From positions 1 to 34,733 of IMG/VR virus record IMGVR_UViG_3300017748_000040: DNA of 34,733 bases; one strand, 5' to 3'. This stretch comes from a virus. The translations under genes and the position numbers were made by a program. The notes beneath the pieces were generated by a model. The model worked only from the letters and a program-made list of their open reading frames with translations. It was not told the DNA's origin and made no database searches. This document shows, piece after piece, positions 1-7,852 of the stretch (position 1 is its first letter; the number at the start of each line of letters is the position of its first letter).

Positions 1-1158
1 GAAGCGGGGGAGTTTAAGGAGTTGCTTAATGCTTATATGTCTTCTAAAGCTTGTTTTATGGATGGCGACATTCAGTATGGTGTTCCAATTATTGGTGGTA
101 CTGGTGGTGATATAGAATCTTCATCTAAAGACTTTATGGATATGTATTATAACGCAGAAGCATTTAATCTTATATCAATGTTTATACCTGCGACTAAATG
201 TTATCATGGTTTTTTTAATTTAGAAAATGGAGTTTCTGATATTAATGGTGCTGAAGAAAAACTATTAAAAGAACGTCAGCAGTTAAAGTCAAGTAAAAAT
301 CAAAAAGGTTACAATCTACATATACAAAATTATCCATTAACAGTTCAAGAAGCTTTTTTGCAAACTAAATCTTCTAAATTTAATGTTGGAAACATTAATA
401 ATCAAAGAAGTGTTATCATGGCAAGTGAAAAACTACAAAATCAAATACAGGTAGGTAGTTTAGAATGGGTTGGTGATGGAATGAATGTAGAATGGATACC
501 TGATGGTCAAGGGCCTTATAAAATATTGTCACATCCTATGATAGAATATAAAGGTTTAGACATAGGTGGTATTGACTCTTACGACCAAGATGTTGCAAAA
601 AGTTCTAAGTCTTTAGGTAGCGCTATTATTTATAGAAGATTTTACAGTCCAGATATTCCAAGCAACTATCCTATAGCAGAATATACTGAAAGACCAAAAA
701 CAGCAGAAGAATTTTGGGATGGTTGTCTTAAACTTGCTGTTTATTATAGTGCTAAAATGTTAATTGAGTTTACAAAAATTGGTATTATAGATTATTTCAA
801 AAGGATGGGTGGTATTAATTATATGAAAGAAAGACCAACTGCTGCTCATTCTCCAAAATCTGTAAATAGAAACAGATACGGAATACAAATGAATAAACAT
901 ACTAAAGCTGTTATGGAACAGTATTTACAAAAGTATGTAGAAGAAAATATAGAAGATGTTTGGTTTATGGATTTGTTAGACGAACTTGCTAATTATGGGG
1001 TAAGAAATACCGATAGGGTTATTGCTTTTGGTTTGTGTTTAATACATGACATAGATGTTTATGAAAAAAGTGTTAAATTTGGACAATCAGAATTTAAAAA
1101 CTTAGGATTCGTCTATTATAAACGAGAAAATGGACGACTAGTACCTTATAAAGAGTAA
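1..1158 (+). CDS. terL: Terminase large subunit, C-terminal part (5' truncated by window edge)
   Basis: This is the DNA-packaging motor and nuclease that pumps the genome through the portal. The frame is open to base 1, so the N-terminus with Walker A lies outside the window. The first visible residues are EAG, plausibly the end of the Walker B D-E-A-G segment, followed by the GTGGD coupling motif (about codon 30). The RNase H-like nuclease follows: the first acidic residue is in GGIDSYDQD (Asp at 574-576), the second in MLIEFTK (Glu at 766-768), and the third in NTDRVIAFG (Asp at 1012-1014). This acidic triad in order is the signature of terminase nucleases. The TTG at 22 is not a real start. 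The gene ends 2 bp before the portal start, which is the usual packaging-gene order. Assignment is secure; the crAss-like subtype is inferred from the neighbours. Confidence 0.9.
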   Translation, partial: EAGEFKELLNAYMSSKACFMDGDIQYGVPIIGGTGGDIESSSKDFMDMYYNAEAFNLISMFIPATKCYHGFFNLENGVSDINGAEEKLLKERQQLKSSKNQKGYNLHIQNYPLTVQEAFLQTKSSKFNVGNINNQRSVIMASEKLQNQIQVGSLEWVGDGMNVEWIPDGQGPYKILSHPMIEYKGLDIGGIDSYDQDVAKSSKSLGSAIIYRRFYSPDIPSNYPIAEYTERPKTAEEFWDGCLKLAVYYSAKMLIEFTKIGIIDYFKRMGGINYMKERPTAAHSPKSVNRNRYGIQMNKHTKAVMEQYLQKYVEENIEDVWFMDLLDELANYGVRNTDRVIAFGLCLIHDIDVYEKSVKFGQSEFKNLGFVYYKRENGRLVPYKE

Positions 1159-1160
1159 TT

Positions 1161-3401
1161 ATGGGCGTAAACAATTACGGTTTTCCCAGACAAGCTATTC
1201 CTGATAGCGAAAAGACTAAAGATTGGTGTATAGATAATTTAAGAGCTATAACTAAATACTTAGGTGGAAAACATTCAAATCAAGATAATTTTTTAAGTGA
1301 CAGAAATAAAGATATTGCTAATTATAGCCTTTATAATGGACACGTTAATCCTAAAGATTACGAGTATATTACAGACCAGTATGGTTTGCCTTTTCCTGCT
1401 CGCATGGCAAACTTTCCTCTTATACAAACAAAAATAGATTTATTAATAAACGAAGATGCATCAAGACCTATAGACAAAAAAGTTGCTGCAGTAAACAAAG
1501 ATGCGGCTCTTCGTAAAGAAAAATTTAAAGTAAATCTTATTGCTAATAAACTTCTTGAGGATATAAACTCGCAGTTTAAAAATATTTTTGGGCAAAAGCC
1601 AAACATGGAAATGGCTGACTATCCTATACCTGAAGATATAGATGAGTTTATGAGGTATGAGTATAAAGAACTTATTGAAGAAGTTTGTCAGGATGGTTTA
1701 GATTATTTGATAAAAAGATATAGGCTTAAAGATGTTTTTAGAGAAGGCTTTAGAGATTTTTTAGTTACAGGAAAATGTTTTTATAAAGTTTATGTAAAAA
1801 ATGGAGACCCATTTGTAAGAAGGGTAGACCCTAGAACTGTAATGTGGGATTCATCTATACAGTCTGATTATTTAGAAGAGTGTCAATGGGTGGCAGAAGA
1901 AAGGTTTTTAACAGTCAATGAGGTGCTTGATGAATACAATGATGAGCTTACTCTAGAAGATATTCAAGTTTTAGAAGAAATAAGACAAATAGATAACTTA
2001 GATAAGTTGTCAGATTTTAATTCTGAAATAGAATGGATAGATTATGATTCTGAAAAAGGAGCAAGAATAAGAGTTATAACAGCAGAATGGAAGTCTATAA
2101 AAGAAATTAAATTTAAGGTTTCTGAAAATAAACATGATATGTTTAGCCCTTTCAAGAAAGTAGTTTCTGAAGGGTATAAGAAAAGAAAAAATGATGTTTT
2201 AGAAAGCAGATATGTTGATGATATATGGGAAGCAACGCAAATTGCTGGTAAAATATTTGTACAATGCAGAAGAAGACCAAATCAAGTTAGGTCTGTTGAT
2301 GATGCAGGAACAACCCCATTATCTTATTCAGGTTGTATACATAATTACACAACAGGTAACTCGCAATCTTTAGTGGATTTATTGCGTCATGTTCAAATGA
2401 TGTATAATATTATTCATTATCATATAGAGTTGACTTTAGCAAGGGCTGGAGGTAAGGCTGTTGTATATGATGTATCTCAACTACCTACAAATATTGGTAT
2501 GGATATGCAAACTGTTATGTATCATTTAAAAACAGATGGTATAATTCCTATTAATAGTCAAATGGAAGGTCAGGATGTTGCTAGATTCAATCAATTCCAA
2601 CAAGTAGACTTTACCTTATCTAATTCTGTTAGACAACTTATTGAACTTAAGTTAATGCTAGAGCAAACTGCAGGACAAATTTCAGGAATATCACCACAAA
2701 GAGAAGGAGCTGTTCAGCAGTACGAATATGTAGGTAATGTACAAAGAAGCGTTGTTCAATCTTCTATGGCAACGCAAGGTTGGTTTTTTCAACATACAGA
2801 AGTTAAAAAAATGGTTTTAGAAAGACTATGTAATTTAATGAAAGTTTGTTGGTCAGAAGGAAAAAAAGCCTCTTACATATTAGGAGATGGTGGTTATAAG
2901 TTTTTATCAGTTTTACCTGATATAGCATTAAACGACTATGGAGTATTTTTAGGAGATGCTGGTAAAGATGATGCTATGAAACAAATGGTACAGCAAATGT
3001 CCCAAGCGGCATTACAAAGCGGTACTTTGACTATGCTTGATGCTATTAAAGTATTAAAAGCAGAAAGTTTGAACGAAGCAGAAACTATTTTAGAAAGAGG
3101 CATGGATACTGTTAAGAAGATACAGGAAAACGCACAAAAACAAGCCATGCAACAACAACAAGTTTCAATGCAACAACAGGCTCAAGAAAAACAATTAGAA
3201 GAACAAAGAAAAGATAAAGAACTTCTTAATAAAATGAATATTGCAAAAGTCGAAGCTGATAGTAGAATACAAGTTGCAGAAATAAATAGCGACACAAGAC
3301 TTCAGTCTGAAAATTTAAAAGAAAAAACTAAAATAAATATTGAGGCTGTAAAAGGCGATATTAAAGAGCAGTTAAACAAAGGTCAGCAAAACCTTAGTTA
3401 G
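1161..3401 (+). CDS. Portal protein
   Basis: This would form the dodecameric channel at the capsid vertex through which the terminase pumps DNA. The 746-aa product lies directly after the terminase. Its middle has a typical portal layout: an alpha/beta stem-and-wing region (about residues 170-260, including FREGFRDFLVTGKCFYKV and RRVDPRTVMWD), then helices around residues 400-560. The C-terminal 100 residues are very rich in Gln, Lys and Glu (QKQAMQQQQVSMQQQ and onward) and should be a long helical barrel or coiled coil projecting into the capsid. The CAA-rich DNA at about 3145-3185 encodes this tract. The start at 1161 is the first ATG after the terminase stop. A portal of this length and tail is usual for crAss-like phages. 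The call rests on position and overall pattern, not on a catalytic motif. Confidence 0.85.
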   Translation: MGVNNYGFPRQAIPDSEKTKDWCIDNLRAITKYLGGKHSNQDNFLSDRNKDIANYSLYNGHVNPKDYEYITDQYGLPFPARMANFPLIQTKIDLLINEDASRPIDKKVAAVNKDAALRKEKFKVNLIANKLLEDINSQFKNIFGQKPNMEMADYPIPEDIDEFMRYEYKELIEEVCQDGLDYLIKRYRLKDVFREGFRDFLVTGKCFYKVYVKNGDPFVRRVDPRTVMWDSSIQSDYLEECQWVAEERFLTVNEVLDEYNDELTLEDIQVLEEIRQIDNLDKLSDFNSEIEWIDYDSEKGARIRVITAEWKSIKEIKFKVSENKHDMFSPFKKVVSEGYKKRKNDVLESRYVDDIWEATQIAGKIFVQCRRRPNQVRSVDDAGTTPLSYSGCIHNYTTGNSQSLVDLLRHVQMMYNIIHYHIELTLARAGGKAVVYDVSQLPTNIGMDMQTVMYHLKTDGIIPINSQMEGQDVARFNQFQQVDFTLSNSVRQLIELKLMLEQTAGQISGISPQREGAVQQYEYVGNVQRSVVQSSMATQGWFFQHTEVKKMVLERLCNLMKVCWSEGKKASYILGDGGYKFLSVLPDIALNDYGVFLGDAGKDDAMKQMVQQMSQAALQSGTLTMLDAIKVLKAESLNEAETILERGMDTVKKIQENAQKQAMQQQQVSMQQQAQEKQLEEQRKDKELLNKMNIAKVEADSRIQVAEINSDTRLQSENLKEKTKINIEAVKGDIKEQLNKGQQNLS

Positions 3402-3417
3402 TAATTTTTTATATTTG
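3402..3417 (+). promoter_or_regulatory. Promoter-like site, Bacteroidota type (-7 TATATTTG)
   Basis: The sequence TAATTTTTTATATTTG lies between the portal stop and the scaffold start, 21 bp before the ATG. TATATTTG fits the TAnnTTTG -7 element used by the primary sigma factor of Bacteroidota. I see no convincing TTTG -33 element. A near-identical 16-mer (15 of 16 bases) occurs at 31124-31139, also in an intergenic gap, which raises confidence. It would drive the scaffold, capsid and neck genes. Confidence 0.6.
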
Positions 3418-3438
3418 TAAAATTAAAATAAAAGCAAA

Positions 3439-4458
3439 ATGGCAAACGAGGAAAATAGCATAATTGAATCAGTAACATCAGAGTCAAATAATAAAGGTTT
3501 TGATGCGTCTGCATTTATTAGTTCAGAAACAGCAAAAGATATTGAATCTATTGAGGATAATCAAGAACAAACAACCACAGAAGAGGAAGTACAAGCAGAA
3601 GATACTCCTAAACAAGAAGAAGCAACGACAGAACAAAGAGATGAAACAAAAGAAGGCGATAGAGAGGATTTTAGCTGGGATGAAATTAAAGTTGAGCAGA
3701 AGTCTGAAAAAGATGATAAGCCAACGGAATCAAAAGATGAAGATTGGGATACAGTAGAAAAAGAAGATAATTCTTTTGATTGGAATGAAATAGGTAGTGA
3801 ATTAAATATAAGCGCTTCTAATAAAGAAGAGTTTGTAAAGCAAGTAAAGTCTATGATAGAAAATCCTATAAAGGATAATGATACTGTAAACAACTTGCAA
3901 GAATATTTAAAGAATACTGATGAAGAATTAGTTATTGCAGACATGAAGGCTTCAAAATATGAAGATGATTATATTGAAGATACTGTAGGTAAATTAAAAG
4001 ATTCTGGATTACTTAAAAGAGAAGCGTCACAAATAAGGTTACAGCTTCAAAATTACATTCAAAAAGAACGTAATAAATTAAGACAGGAAAAATCTAATTC
4101 TGAAAAAGAAAACATTATTAAACAAAAAGAAGCTAGAAAAGGTTTACAAGACCATATAAAATCTAAAGATGAATTTTTTGGCGGTAAGATAAATAATGTT
4201 GAAAAAAAGAATTTATACAATTATATAACAAACGGAGGTTTCTCTAAAGAAATATTTGAAACTCATGCCAATGTTGCGGAGGCTGCTTTTCTTTGGAAAA
4301 ACAAGGATAAGATTTTTAAAATGATTAAAACGCAAGGCGTTGAACAAGGAAAATCTAAAATTCTTGATAATATAACTTCTCCTAGTCAGAATTCAAGAAG
4401 TCAGAATTCGTTTAAGACTAAATCGGACAATTTTGACCCTAAAGCATGGCTTCGTTAG
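3439..4458 (+). CDS. Probable capsid scaffolding protein
   Basis: This 339-aa protein lies between portal and major capsid protein, where scaffolds normally sit. Residues 1-120 are extremely acidic (runs of Glu, Asp, Gln, Thr) and likely disordered. They contain two similar short elements, DFSWDEIK and SFDWNEIGSE. Residues 190-245 are strongly helical and charged, consistent with a coiled coil. The C-terminus is short and basic with an aromatic (FDPKAWLR), resembling the helix by which scaffolds hold the coat protein. An 11-bp direct repeat (4384-4394 and 4399-4409) encodes a doubled SQNS just before this end. No protease motif is visible, so I do not call it a head protease. The leader is A-rich without a Shine-Dalgarno sequence, and a promoter-like site lies 21 bp upstream. 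Function is inferred from position and composition. Confidence 0.65.
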   Translation: MANEENSIIESVTSESNNKGFDASAFISSETAKDIESIEDNQEQTTTEEEVQAEDTPKQEEATTEQRDETKEGDREDFSWDEIKVEQKSEKDDKPTESKDEDWDTVEKEDNSFDWNEIGSELNISASNKEEFVKQVKSMIENPIKDNDTVNNLQEYLKNTDEELVIADMKASKYEDDYIEDTVGKLKDSGLLKREASQIRLQLQNYIQKERNKLRQEKSNSEKENIIKQKEARKGLQDHIKSKDEFFGGKINNVEKKNLYNYITNGGFSKEIFETHANVAEAAFLWKNKDKIFKMIKTQGVEQGKSKILDNITSPSQNSRSQNSFKTKSDNFDPKAWLR

Positions 4459-4488
4459 GGCATAATAAATATTTAAAATACTAAAAAA

Positions 4489-5919
4489 ATGAAGGTATTT
4501 AGTGCAAAGTACGACCCGTCGTACAACACAGCTGACAACTCGCTTGTCAACAATATGCTAAAGTATCCTGAGATAGCGAAGAAGATTATTGAATTATATC
4601 CTCGTTACTCTATGACATACTTACTAGAACGATTAGGATTCGGAGCTAGTGAAAAAGTAATCGGTGCAAACGCTTTCGAGTGGAAAGTAATGGGTCGATA
4701 TAAAAAACCTGCTGTATTAGATGTAGCTGATGCTACTGACCGCTCTGCAGGAGATGTTGTAACTTATAAAATTGCTTCGGCTGAAGCCGCTGATGAACAC
4801 TGCCACTTAGCAGTAAATGACATTGTTCGTATTGATACTACTGGAACAAGAGGTTTAGTTACTTCAGTTGGAACGTTAAACACAGGAACTGATGGTCAAA
4901 CAGATGTTACTATTAAATTATTAGAAGCACATAGTACTGACCTTACAACATCTACTAAATTTGCTGTTATTGGTTCTGCATTTGGTCAAGGTTCTCTTGG
5001 TGATGAAGTAGGTGAACTTTATGCTTATCCAGAAACTCACCGTAATCACTTAACTCTTTCTCGTAGAAAAGTTAAAATTAACGGTATAGATTTACATGAT
5101 GTAACTTGGGTAGAGCACAATGGTCACAGACTATGGTACTTTACAAAAGAACAACAAATGACTGACCAGTTTATGTATGAACTAGAATTAAATAGATGGT
5201 TTGGTAAGTCTTCTGTATCAGGAGTTATTTCATTCCCTGGTGATGCTGGTTCTGCAACTGCTGGTTTCCCAGTTATGGGTGATGGTATTATTGAGCAAAT
5301 TTCAAATAGTAATGTATTTGATTATACTCCTGGTAGTTTAACTGACGCTATTTTAACTAATGTATTAGCTTCTATTTCTTTAAATACTATTAATGCAACA
5401 GGAAATGAATATGTTGTATTTACAGGAATGCAAGGTATGGTTGATTTTCAAAAAGCAATGAAAGCTTTCTTAGGAAATGGTTCTGCTGCTCCTATATTTA
5501 CAGATAAAGCTGGTCAAGATGTTCAAGTTGGTGCTAACTTTACTACTTACTATGTACTTGGTAATAAAATGACTTTAGTTCACAACCCATGTTTTGATGA
5601 CCCTAATGTATCATCAATTACTTCAGGTGTAAGTGGGTTTACAGGTGCTGCTGCATTGTCTGGTGCAATGGTATTTATGGATATGTCTGCACAAGATGGT
5701 GTAGCTAATGTTGAGCTTATTGCTAAAGGTGCTGAAGGTTACAACAGAAACTACGTTAAAAAGTATGTTCCTGGTATGATTAACCCTAATGACCCTACAT
5801 CTATGATGGCTGCAAATGGTAATGATACATTTGAATGTCACATTATGTCTGAGTCAGGTGTAATTGTTCGTAACCCATTATCTTGTGGTATTTTGAAGCC
5901 GACTAATTTAACACTATAA
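4489..5919 (+). CDS. Major capsid protein
   Basis: This 476-aa protein is the likely HK97-fold shell subunit. It follows the scaffold and precedes a small decoration protein. Visible features fit the crAss-type capsid family: an N-terminal arm (MKVFSAKYDPSYNT), an amphipathic helix with LYPRYSMTYLLERLGFG, a region with YAYPETHRNHLTLSRRKVKI (residues 179-198), and the helix FMYELELNRWFGKSS. The C-terminal half is rich in Gly, Ala, Val and Thr, as in coat proteins. The start at 4489 follows an A7 run. The leader carries the 12-mer AATATTTAAAAT, also found before the next gene at the same distance from the ATG. The first 70 bp use many C-ending and G-rich codons, unlike neighbouring genes, consistent with selection for high expression. 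Confidence 0.85.
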   Translation: MKVFSAKYDPSYNTADNSLVNNMLKYPEIAKKIIELYPRYSMTYLLERLGFGASEKVIGANAFEWKVMGRYKKPAVLDVADATDRSAGDVVTYKIASAEAADEHCHLAVNDIVRIDTTGTRGLVTSVGTLNTGTDGQTDVTIKLLEAHSTDLTTSTKFAVIGSAFGQGSLGDEVGELYAYPETHRNHLTLSRRKVKINGIDLHDVTWVEHNGHRLWYFTKEQQMTDQFMYELELNRWFGKSSVSGVISFPGDAGSATAGFPVMGDGIIEQISNSNVFDYTPGSLTDAILTNVLASISLNTINATGNEYVVFTGMQGMVDFQKAMKAFLGNGSAAPIFTDKAGQDVQVGANFTTYYVLGNKMTLVHNPCFDDPNVSSITSGVSGFTGAAALSGAMVFMDMSAQDGVANVELIAKGAEGYNRNYVKKYVPGMINPNDPTSMMAANGNDTFECHIMSESGVIVRNPLSCGILKPTNLTL

Positions 5920-5942
5920 TTAATATTTAAAATTTAGAAAAA

Positions 5943-6404
5943 ATGGCTGAAGAAAAATACTTAGCGGAATATGAAAAAAGCGCAACAGGTAACTACCTAA
6001 AGCGTTCAAGAGGTTTGTTGAAAAACATTATCTCACAAGGTGCTGTAGCTAAAACTCTTACACAAGAAGAGTCTGGTTCAGTAATTATGGTTGCTATGAC
6101 TGGAAATTCGGATATAGCTGTAACTTTACCTGCAAAAAAAGCAGGTTTAAATTACAAATTTGTTAATACATTAACTCCTTCTGGTTCTGGTGATTTAGTT
6201 ATTACTGGTGAAGTAGCTGATACTATTGTTGCTATTTCTACAGGTGACGCAGATGCAGATGGTGCTAAAAATTTATTAGCAGATACTGTAACAATTGAAG
6301 CTGCTGCAACAGGTGGTGAAGTAATTGAATTTGAATGTGATGGTTCTTTTTGGTACTGTACAGTAATTCAAGATGTAGTTGGTTCTGTAACATTTGCAGG
6401 ATAA
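5943..6404 (+). CDS. Capsid decoration / head fibre protein
   Basis: This 153-aa protein directly follows the coat protein gene. Its layout matches small phage head-decoration proteins: a basic N-terminal segment (residues 1-35, likely capsid-anchoring), then a beta-rich domain. The domain starts with LTQEESGSVIMVAM, continues with AVTLPAKKAGLNYKFV, and ends with EVIEFECDGSFWYCTVIQD and a Gly-rich VGSVTFAG tail. The pattern in which a Leu-Pro-x-x-x-x-Gly strand precedes a C-terminal cysteine/tryptophan strand recurs in decoration proteins of marine phages. The gene has the same leader 12-mer as the capsid gene and is followed by the strongest terminator in the window, as expected for a highly expressed pair. 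The decoration role is inferred; head fibre is the main alternative. Confidence 0.65.
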   Translation: MAEEKYLAEYEKSATGNYLKRSRGLLKNIISQGAVAKTLTQEESGSVIMVAMTGNSDIAVTLPAKKAGLNYKFVNTLTPSGSGDLVITGEVADTIVAISTGDADADGAKNLLADTVTIEAAATGGEVIEFECDGSFWYCTVIQDVVGSVTFAG

Positions 6405-6415
6405 TAAATAATATT

Positions 6416-6443
6416 CATCCCCTCTTCGGAGGGGGTGTTTTTT
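6416..6443 (+). terminator. Intrinsic terminator with cUUCGg tetraloop
   Basis: The stem pairs CATCCCCTC (6416-6424) with GAGGGGGTG (6429-6437), with one T-G wobble. The loop is UUCG closed by C-G, an exceptionally stable tetraloop. Six T residues follow (6438-6443). It stands out in AT-rich DNA. It lies just after the capsid/decoration pair and 27 bp before the next start, with no clear promoter between, so it probably attenuates the transcript and does not fully end it. Confidence 0.9.
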
Positions 6444-6470
6444 AACTTAAATAAATAAAAGCAAGAAAAA

Positions 6471-7148
6471 ATGGAGAAAAAAAATTTAATTGCGTATTCG
6501 CATAAAACAAAAAAAAGTTTAAACTTGATGAGTTTTGGTGGTCTTTATATTGATAAAACAGGAAGAGAGCAAATACTTTTAGATATTAATGGTCGTGAAA
6601 GAGATTTTGTAGTCAGAGGCTCATCGTTTATTTTAAGAAAAGATATTGAAAATGATGTTATTTTAGATAAGTGGTTATCTAAGCATCCTGGCATACTGAG
6701 TTCTTGGTTAAGAGAAGATTATGTTGAAACTGAAAAAGAAGAAACTGAAAAAACATTAAATTCTGCTCAAGCAATTATTGAAGCTGCAAAAATGAATATT
6801 AAGTCTGTAGTCGATTTTGCAAAATTAACTAAAATGAATTTAAATTCTGATACAGAAGTATTAAGAGCCAAAATAATTACAATGGCTCAACAAAGTCCAT
6901 CTAAGTTTATGGAAATACATTTTGACCCAGAAAAAGATTATAGAGTTTTTATTGTAGACGCTCTTAAATCAAAAAATCTTACTTATAAAAATAGTACTTT
7001 TATGTACGGTAAGGAAGCGATTGGAACAAATGAAGAACAAGTTATAGTTTGGCTTAAAGAAAACAAAGACATCTTTGCTTTAATCAAACACGAACTTAGA
7101 GGTGATGAGCCAAAAAAAGTAAATAAAAAAAGTAAAGTAAATTCATAA
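6471..7148 (+). CDS. Unassigned virion-module protein
   Basis: I do not recognise this 225-aa protein. Residues 1-75 look beta-rich (YSHKTKKSLNLMSFGGLYID, then RERDFVVRGSSFILRK). Residues 90-140 are helical and charged. The C-terminus is very basic (DEPKKVNKKSKVNS). A small N-terminal domain followed by a helical part would suit an auxiliary head or head-neck protein. Its place between the decoration protein and the ring proteins supports a structural or assembly role. It starts 27 bp after a strong terminator, behind the leader AATAAAAGCAAGAAAAAATG, which resembles the scaffold leader. No membrane segment, signal peptide or catalytic motif is visible. It ends 3 bp before the next gene. Confidence 0.7.
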   Translation: MEKKNLIAYSHKTKKSLNLMSFGGLYIDKTGREQILLDINGRERDFVVRGSSFILRKDIENDVILDKWLSKHPGILSSWLREDYVETEKEETEKTLNSAQAIIEAAKMNIKSVVDFAKLTKMNLNSDTEVLRAKIITMAQQSPSKFMEIHFDPEKDYRVFIVDALKSKNLTYKNSTFMYGKEAIGTNEEQVIVWLKENKDIFALIKHELRGDEPKKVNKKSKVNS

Positions 7149-7151
7149 TAT

Positions 7152-7772
7152 ATGCCAGTAGCTATTTCTACACAAGATGATATGGAAGAAAGAATACGTC
7201 AGATTATAGACCGTGAGGATACGGCATATTTTTCTGACGACCAAATTCTTTTATATTTAGAGATGGCTACTGATGAATTTATACAACAATACTATAATGT
7301 TTTTGAAGCTAGTCAAGATGCTAGAGATAAAATAGAAAACTTAGTAGTAAGTGAAACAGTTTCTTTATCTAGTCCTTTTAATTATCAATTAAGCACTTTA
7401 ACGAGCACTTATTATAGATTATTATCTGCAAGATTAACTAATTCACCAACTACTTCTTTAAAAATAATACAACTAGCAGATTATTCTGCTTATTTAAATG
7501 ACCCTTTTAATAAAGCTGATGCTAACAATCCAGTTATATATCAAGAGGGTGCAATGCTTAAAGTTTTGGGGCTAACAACAACTACTTCAATAGATTTAAC
7601 TTACTTATCTTACACTACATTGTGGAGTGATTTGTCTAGTTATAACTATGAAGAAATAGCGCAAATTGCTTCGAGAAAAATCTTACAATCGTTAGGAGAC
7701 CCAAGGTATCAGATAATGCAAGCTGAAATCCTTGAGAGGAATACGATTTTAGGTGGAGGTCGGAGTAAGTAA
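7152..7772 (+). CDS. Probable neck/adaptor ring protein (P22 gp4-like position)
   Basis: This 206-aa protein begins with a helical segment of the kind seen in head-completion adaptors: short helices around IRQIIDREDTAYFSDDQILLYLEMATDEFIQ, here split as IRQIIDREDTAYFSDDQ (residues 14-30) and ILLYLEMATDEFIQ (31-44). A beta-rich centre follows (residues 70-160), then a helical C-terminus (EEIAQIASRKILQSLGDPRY). N-terminal helices that count and cap portal subunits, then a small barrel, is the usual adaptor architecture. The gene starts 3 bp after its neighbour and is followed by a second strong terminator. Which crAss ring it would be cannot be told by eye. A connector or stopper protein is a close alternative. 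Confidence 0.55.
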   Translation: MPVAISTQDDMEERIRQIIDREDTAYFSDDQILLYLEMATDEFIQQYYNVFEASQDARDKIENLVVSETVSLSSPFNYQLSTLTSTYYRLLSARLTNSPTTSLKIIQLADYSAYLNDPFNKADANNPVIYQEGAMLKVLGLTTTTSIDLTYLSYTTLWSDLSSYNYEEIAQIASRKILQSLGDPRYQIMQAEILERNTILGGGRSK

Positions 7773-7796
7773 AGATGCTTTTTGCTCCCTTGCTTT

Positions 7797-7838
7797 GAAA
7801 GAGCGGTTGTGGTGTTCGCTACACCGCTCTTTCTTTTT
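7797..7838 (+). terminator. Intrinsic terminator, long GC-rich hairpin
   Basis: GAAAGAGCGGT (7797-7807) pairs perfectly with ACCGCTCTTTC (7823-7833). The inner part adds GTGG against CTAC with one bulged T and a six-base loop. Five T residues follow (7834-7838). It lies in the longest intergenic gap (80 bp), 14 bp before the next start codon. No promoter motif is visible between the hairpin and that start, so some read-through is likely. Confidence 0.88.
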
Positions 7839-7852
7839 AAAAAAAATAGAAT

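Noticed and set aside
22-24. TTG as start of the terminase gene
   Set aside because: The frame continues to base 1 and conserved ATPase residues lie upstream of it; the gene is simply cut.
3500-3757. 85-codon + strand frame inside the scaffold gene
   Set aside because: Lys/Gln-rich frame shift of an A-rich coding region, without a leader of its own.
3561-3944. 127-codon open frame on the minus strand
   Set aside because: It is the Ser-rich mirror of the Glu/Asp/Lys-rich scaffold codons; no leader and no separate promoter.
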